From Coriobacteriaceae bacterium (GTDB lineage: Bacteria > Actinomycetota > Coriobacteriia > Coriobacteriales > UBA8131): a DNA stretch of 9,199 bases. Below are positions 5,801 through 9,199 of the stretch, in pieces. The position numbers and the translations under genes are program-made. The notes beneath the pieces are model-generated. The model searched no databases. It saw only the letters and a program-made list of their open reading frames with translations, and had not been told where the DNA came from. Position 1 is the first letter of the stretch, and each line of letters opens with the position of its first letter. The DNA lies in assembly GCA_012515495.1 (NCBI GenBank), contig JAAYYH010000019.1, positions 1-9,199 on the forward strand, read 5' to 3'.

Positions 5801-6841
5801 TCAACTCCTGACGCTGTTGCACCAGCCTGAGGGTATGAAAAGACGCTGGAAAGTGGCAGTTGCATAGCGATCGGTCATACCAGCCACATAATCGGTAACT
5901 GCAACCACGTCAGCCGCTCCAGATATCTGGCGATATTCACTGGGAACCTCATCGATATGGTCGATGTAATAGTCAAAGAGGGCGAATATCAACTGACGGG
6001 CTTTTGGCTCTTCTTCCTTTGCCGTAAAACGCAGGTAGACATTCGTAAACAGGAAGCTGCGTAATTCTGTCATCGCATCCCAAATAGGCTTAGACATCTT
6101 GATGTCACCGCTGCCATCAGAGGTTTGGATCATATCGTTGACTAAGGTTGTAATCCGCTCTGAGTGACTGTTCCCCAGTAGCTCATGGGTGCTGTTGGGC
6201 AGCATCTCTTCGGTGATGATACCAGCACGCAGGGCATCGTCGATATCATGGTTGACATAGGCGATCCTATCCGCCGTTGCCACGATACGACCTTCAAGCG
6301 TCTTGGCCCGCTCAGAGCCGGTATGGTGGATGATGCCATCACGGACTTCATTGGTAAGATTCAAGCCGCGACCGTTGTTCTCTATCACATCAACCACCCG
6401 CAGTGACTGGTTATTATGACGATACAACTGGGGATGTTGACTGGAGTCCATATTGTAATAATGCGCCAAACACTCTGACAGCGCCTCTTCACCGGTATGG
6501 CCAAATGGTGTGTGTCCCAGATCATGTGAAAGCGCGATTGCCTCAGCCAGATCCTCGTTGAGGTTCAACGCGACGGCAATGGAGCGAGAGATCTGCGCGA
6601 CTTCCAATGTATGGGTGAGCCGCGTGCGATAATGATCACCCTCAGGAGCGATGAAGACCTGTGTCTTGTGCGACAGGCGCCTGAACGACTTGCAATGCAG
6701 GATGCGATCGCGATCACGCTGGAAAGCGGTACGATATGGATCAAGATCGACGGTCTTCTGTCGAGTCGCGTTACATGAAAGTGCCGCATGTGGGCTCAGT
6801 GTGAGTTTCTCCGCCTGCTCACGTTGTTCTCTAGTGATCAT
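5801..6841 (-). CDS. dgt: Deoxyguanosinetriphosphate triphosphohydrolase-like HD-domain protein
   Basis: A soluble enzyme of 346 residues with the dGTPase HD-domain layout: RDRDRILHCKSFRRLSHKTQV (42-62, nucleotide-binding region), RLTHTLEVAQISRSIA (74-89) with H77, SHDLGHTPFGHTGEEAL (105-121) with the metal-binding H106-D107, and DRIAYVNHDIDDALRAG (191-207) carrying the last metal ligand. It closes with MTDRYATATFQRLF, typical of the family. The enzymes cleave dNTPs to deoxynucleoside plus triphosphate; the length suits the shorter dGTPase-like group rather than the ~500-residue E. coli Dgt, so the preferred dNTP is not certain. ATG 6841 follows the asnB stop by one base (TGAGATG), which argues for coupled translation. 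Relatives influence dNTP pools and, in some bacteria, resistance to phage; nothing here shows which applies. Confidence 0.93.
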   Translation of the reverse strand: MITREQREQAEKLTLSPHAALSCNATRQKTVDLDPYRTAFQRDRDRILHCKSFRRLSHKTQVFIAPEGDHYRTRLTHTLEVAQISRSIAVALNLNEDLAEAIALSHDLGHTPFGHTGEEALSECLAHYYNMDSSQHPQLYRHNNQSLRVVDVIENNGRGLNLTNEVRDGIIHHTGSERAKTLEGRIVATADRIAYVNHDIDDALRAGIITEEMLPNSTHELLGNSHSERITTLVNDMIQTSDGSGDIKMSKPIWDAMTELRSFLFTNVYLRFTAKEEEPKARQLIFALFDYYIDHIDEVPSEYRQISGAADVVAVTDYVAGMTDRYATATFQRLFIPSGWCNSVRS

Positions 6842-6842
6842 C

Positions 6843-8738
6843 TCAACCAGCTACCTTCTGCTGTTTGGTGGTAGCACTGCCCGACCGATATTCCTCGGCT
6901 CCAAAATACACCTTGTACCAGATCAAGAAGACATAGACCGTCCAGATCTTGCGGCTGTTGTCGGCCTTATCGCGTCTGTGATCATCGAGTAGTTCCACTA
7001 AAGCTGCGGTGCTGAAGAACTTCTCCGCATCCTCACTGGCGAAGAGCTCTTTGACGCGCTGATAATAGCTATCTTCCTTGAGCCAGACACGCATCGGTAC
7101 GGGAAAGCCGAGCTTCTCCTTTTGCGCTACCCGTGTGGGTAACACGCGTTCAGCGGCTTCACGCAACACATACTTTGTCGTGGTGTCGGTCACGCGGTGC
7201 TCCAAAGGCAGGCGCTTGGCCACATCGAAGACCAATCGGTCCAGAAACGGTACGCGACTCTCTAATGAGTGGGCCATCGACATCTTGTCGGCCTTGAGCA
7301 GGATGTCACCTATCAGCCAGAAGTTATCGTCGATGTATTGCATCTTGGCGGTATCATCAAGATGCTGGACACGGTCATAACAAGGCTTGGTCAGATCCTC
7401 TGGTTTGACACCGCTTTGATTGTGTTTCAGTAAGCGTTGGCGTTCGGCCATGGTGAAGATATAGGCATTGCCGATGAAGCGCTCCTCGACCGATTTTGCG
7501 CCACGCATCAAAAATGATCGACCCTTGAAGTAGAAGGGTAAAGCCTCAGCAACAGCCCCCAGTGCGCGTCTGAGGAAACGCGGTACCGCTCGCTGATAAC
7601 CCTGCAGGGAAAGGGGCTCATGGTAGATGGGATAACCGCCAAAGAACTCATCGGCACCTTCGCCCGAGAGCACAACCTTGACATCCTCGGCAACCATCTG
7701 GTCGAGGAAGTAGAGAGCAATTGCCGAAGGATCACCCAGAGGCTCATCCATGTAGTACATGACTTCAGGAATCGACTGCCAGTAATCGGTTGGCGAGATC
7801 ACACGGCTGCGATTTGTCTTGCCCATCTCGGCACTGGCTCGCTCGGCGTAGCTGATCTCGTTGTATTTAACGCCATCGGCAGTTTGGAAACCAACAGTGA
7901 AGGTCTTCTGATTGGGATATAAGACGGTGATGTAGCTGGAGTCGATACCGCTAGATAGCAGAGAGCCAACCTCGACATCAGCGATCATGTGCGCCAAAAC
8001 GCTGTCCTCCATCACGCCTTGGACCTCGTCAACCGTGGTCTTGAAGTCGCGCGCCGGTTGCGGATCAGGCATGGGATCGAAGTACTTCTGCTTCTTGAGT
8101 TCGCCATCCGCAAACGTCAGATACTCGCCGGCATTCAGCTTATAGATGCCTTTGAAGAATGTCTCAGGCAGCACAGAATACTGAAAACTGAGATACTGCT
8201 CCAAGGCCTCGAGGTTAAGCTGTTTCTTATAACCTGGGTATTCCAGAATGGCTTTTATCTCTGAAGCGTAAACCAAGGTATCATCGATGAGCGCGTAGTA
8301 AAACGGCTTGATGCCAAAGAAGTCCCGAGCAGCGAAGAGCTGATTGGCCTTTGCATCCCAGACCACAAATGCGAACATACCGCGCAGAAGGTCGAGTAGT
8401 TTCTCGCCGTATTCTTCCCAACCGTGCACCAGCACTTCAGTATCGGCGTTGGTGGCAAAGGTATGTCCCTGCTCTATGAGGCGAGCGCGGATATCGAGAT
8501 GGTTGTAGATCTCACCGTTGAACGTGACGATTACGCTACCGTCTTCATTCGCCATTGGCTGGTGACCGTAACTGAGGTCGATAATCGACAGGCGCCTGAA
8601 ACCCAAGGCGACACCGTCATCCAGATAACTGCCTTCATCATCCGGGCCGCGATGAGCGATGCTGTCCATCATCGCCTGCAAGGTCTTCTCTCTATCTATT
8701 GTTGAAGCTGGACCGATGAATCCGCAGATTCCGCACAC
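6843..8738 (-). CDS. asnB: Glutamine-hydrolysing asparagine synthetase B
   Basis: A complete enzyme of 631 residues that makes asparagine from aspartate, ATP and glutamine. N-terminal class II glutaminase: catalytic C2 in MCGICG, HRGPDDEG (29-36), RRLSIIDLS (48-56), FNGEIYNH (73-80), then RGMFAFVVWD (119-128) and DFFGIKPFYY (139-148). C-terminal synthetase: the ATP-binding loop SSGIDSS (262-268), YYMDEPLGDPSAI (328-340), SGEGADEFFGGYP (358-370), and DKMSMAHSLESRVPFLD further on. The SSGIDSS loop is the usual variant in long AsnB proteins. Start: GTG 8738, because AAGGAG (8750-8745) lies 6 nt upstream and Cys must be residue 2. It is the first gene of the operon asnB-dgt-azlC-azlD. The tail after FGAEEYRSG is short, polar and not conserved. 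Confidence 0.97.
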   Translation of the reverse strand: MCGICGFIGPASTIDREKTLQAMMDSIAHRGPDDEGSYLDDGVALGFRRLSIIDLSYGHQPMANEDGSVIVTFNGEIYNHLDIRARLIEQGHTFATNADTEVLVHGWEEYGEKLLDLLRGMFAFVVWDAKANQLFAARDFFGIKPFYYALIDDTLVYASEIKAILEYPGYKKQLNLEALEQYLSFQYSVLPETFFKGIYKLNAGEYLTFADGELKKQKYFDPMPDPQPARDFKTTVDEVQGVMEDSVLAHMIADVEVGSLLSSGIDSSYITVLYPNQKTFTVGFQTADGVKYNEISYAERASAEMGKTNRSRVISPTDYWQSIPEVMYYMDEPLGDPSAIALYFLDQMVAEDVKVVLSGEGADEFFGGYPIYHEPLSLQGYQRAVPRFLRRALGAVAEALPFYFKGRSFLMRGAKSVEERFIGNAYIFTMAERQRLLKHNQSGVKPEDLTKPCYDRVQHLDDTAKMQYIDDNFWLIGDILLKADKMSMAHSLESRVPFLDRLVFDVAKRLPLEHRVTDTTTKYVLREAAERVLPTRVAQKEKLGFPVPMRVWLKEDSYYQRVKELFASEDAEKFFSTAALVELLDDHRRDKADNSRKIWTVYVFLIWYKVYFGAEEYRSGSATTKQQKVAG

Positions 8739-8760
8739 GGGCGACTCCTTGAGGTTACGA

Positions 8761-8834
8761 GATGCTGATTACAGTATTTCGCGCAGCACCTTAGCTTGGC
8801 ACCACAACCATTCCATTATAGCGCAGGACCCTGC
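8761..8834 (-). promoter_or_regulatory. Promoter region and leader of the asnB operon
   Basis: Minus strand: a perfect TATAAT at 8820-8815, giving a leader of about 70 nt. No -35 hexamer is present 16-18 nt upstream. Instead an inverted repeat GCAGG-GT-CCTGC (plus 8823-8834) overlaps the spacer, suggesting control by a bound regulator. In the leader GGTGCTG (8790-8784) can pair with CAGCATC (8767-8761), with no T-run after it, so it is not an attenuator. I looked for a T-box sequence and saw none. The remaining upstream part (8835-9034) shows no gene; TTGGTA with TAACAT around 8950-8925 is a weak second promoter candidate, and CAGATCTG (9000-9007) is a short palindrome. Confidence 0.55.
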
Positions 8835-9034
8835 TGAGCGATTATCTTGCTGATGCTCGACCTTTTAAAGCCAGTCGAAAGCAGTGACTTGACATTGAAG
8901 CCGGATTTCCCGCATGTGTCCAATTCTATGTTAACCGTAGCTGAATGTTTACCAATCTCCCTTACATTCAAATCAGATAATCAATACTAATCAGAATGTC
9001 AGATCTGGTCGAAAGAAACCAGGTATCCGTTACG

Positions 9035-9064
9035 AAAAGGATGGGGCCCCAGAGGACCCCATCC
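9035..9064 (-). terminator. Rho-independent terminator of ppdK
   Basis: GGATGGGG (9039-9046) is the exact reverse complement of CCCCATCC (9057-9064). Inside, two further C-G pairs follow after one mismatch. On the minus strand the stem is followed by UUUU (plus A-run 9035-9038). It lies 30 nt after the ppdK stop. The plus side has only a short T-run, so termination there is doubtful. Confidence 0.85.
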
Positions 9065-9094
9065 GATTTGTACCTGATCTCCTAGGCTCGAATA

Positions 9095-9199
9095 TCAGCG
9101 ATTATCTGAAGCTGCGAACTTCTCGGCCAAGGCCGCCTGGCTGGCAGCTAGACGTGCCAGCGGAACGCGGTACGGAGAGCAGGAAACATAAGTCAGACC
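9095..9199 (-). CDS. ppdK: Pyruvate phosphate dikinase, C-terminal 34 residues (5' part outside window)
   Basis: Only the end of the gene is in view, entering from the right edge and ending at TGA 9097-9095. The residues GLTYVSCSPYRVPLARLAAS are the hallmark C-terminus of PPDK; the Cys in SCSP is the general acid/base of the pyruvate-binding domain in characterised enzymes. It then ends QAALAEKFAASDNR. PPDK interconverts pyruvate and phosphoenolpyruvate using ATP/AMP and phosphate, and is common in anaerobes with PPi-linked glycolysis. It is followed by its own terminator, so it is not in the asnB operon. The alternative PEP synthase has a different ending. Confidence 0.9.
   Translation of the reverse strand, partial: GLTYVSCSPYRVPLARLAASQAALAEKFAASDNR

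Noticed and set aside
8739..8815. T-box or attenuator in the asnB leader
   Set aside because: The leader is only about 70 nt, with no T-box consensus and no hairpin followed by a T-run.
8889..8894. TTGACA on the plus strand as a promoter
   Set aside because: No -10 hexamer at the right distance and no plus-strand gene downstream.

Overview
The window reads as the chromosome of a moderate-GC, Gram-positive, probably anaerobic gut or oral bacterium. The best guess is Actinomycetota of class Coriobacteriia. This rests on the mix of pyruvate phosphate dikinase, a flavodoxin/ferredoxin fusion protein, a surface protein carrying SpaA-like and InlB-like repeats, and a long AsnB. No 16S or other decisive marker is present, so the assignment is an inference.

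Left part (1-2540, minus strand): a secreted SpaA/InlB-repeat protein of 563 residues is followed, with a 13-nt overlap, by a prepilin peptidase running off the left edge. The peptidase is identified from its own translation: it has both catalytic-aspartate motifs (TDLAARLIPN and GGGD) and its own ribosome binding site. The long plus-strand reading frame opposite it is only a shadow. A divergent intergenic region (2541-2766) holds a 34-bp interrupted palindrome. To its right, on the plus strand, is an EFR1-type flavodoxin plus 2x[4Fe-4S] ferredoxin protein (2767-3753).

Middle (3754-4122): about 370 bp without a convincing gene. It holds palindromes, an 11-bp direct repeat and a promoter-like segment with no gene behind it. 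Next comes rplS (ribosomal protein L19, minus strand) as a self-contained unit: promoter, hairpin-bearing leader, gene, and a strong rho-independent terminator at 4123-4149.

Right part (4744-8738, minus strand): a tight four-gene operon, transcribed asnB - dgt - azlC - azlD. Junctions are 1 nt, about 2 nt (or a 22-nt overlap, depending on the azlC start) and a 1-nt TGATG overlap. It joins asparagine synthesis, dNTP hydrolysis and an AzlCD-type branched-chain amino-acid exporter. A consensus TATAAT without a -35 box and a small inverted repeat lie upstream of asnB. At the right edge are the last 34 codons of ppdK and its terminator.

I see no CRISPR array, insertion sequence, tRNA, rRNA or prophage. 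The most novel points are the overlap between a prepilin peptidase and an anchorless SpaA/InlB-type secreted protein, and the large palindrome before the EFR1 gene.
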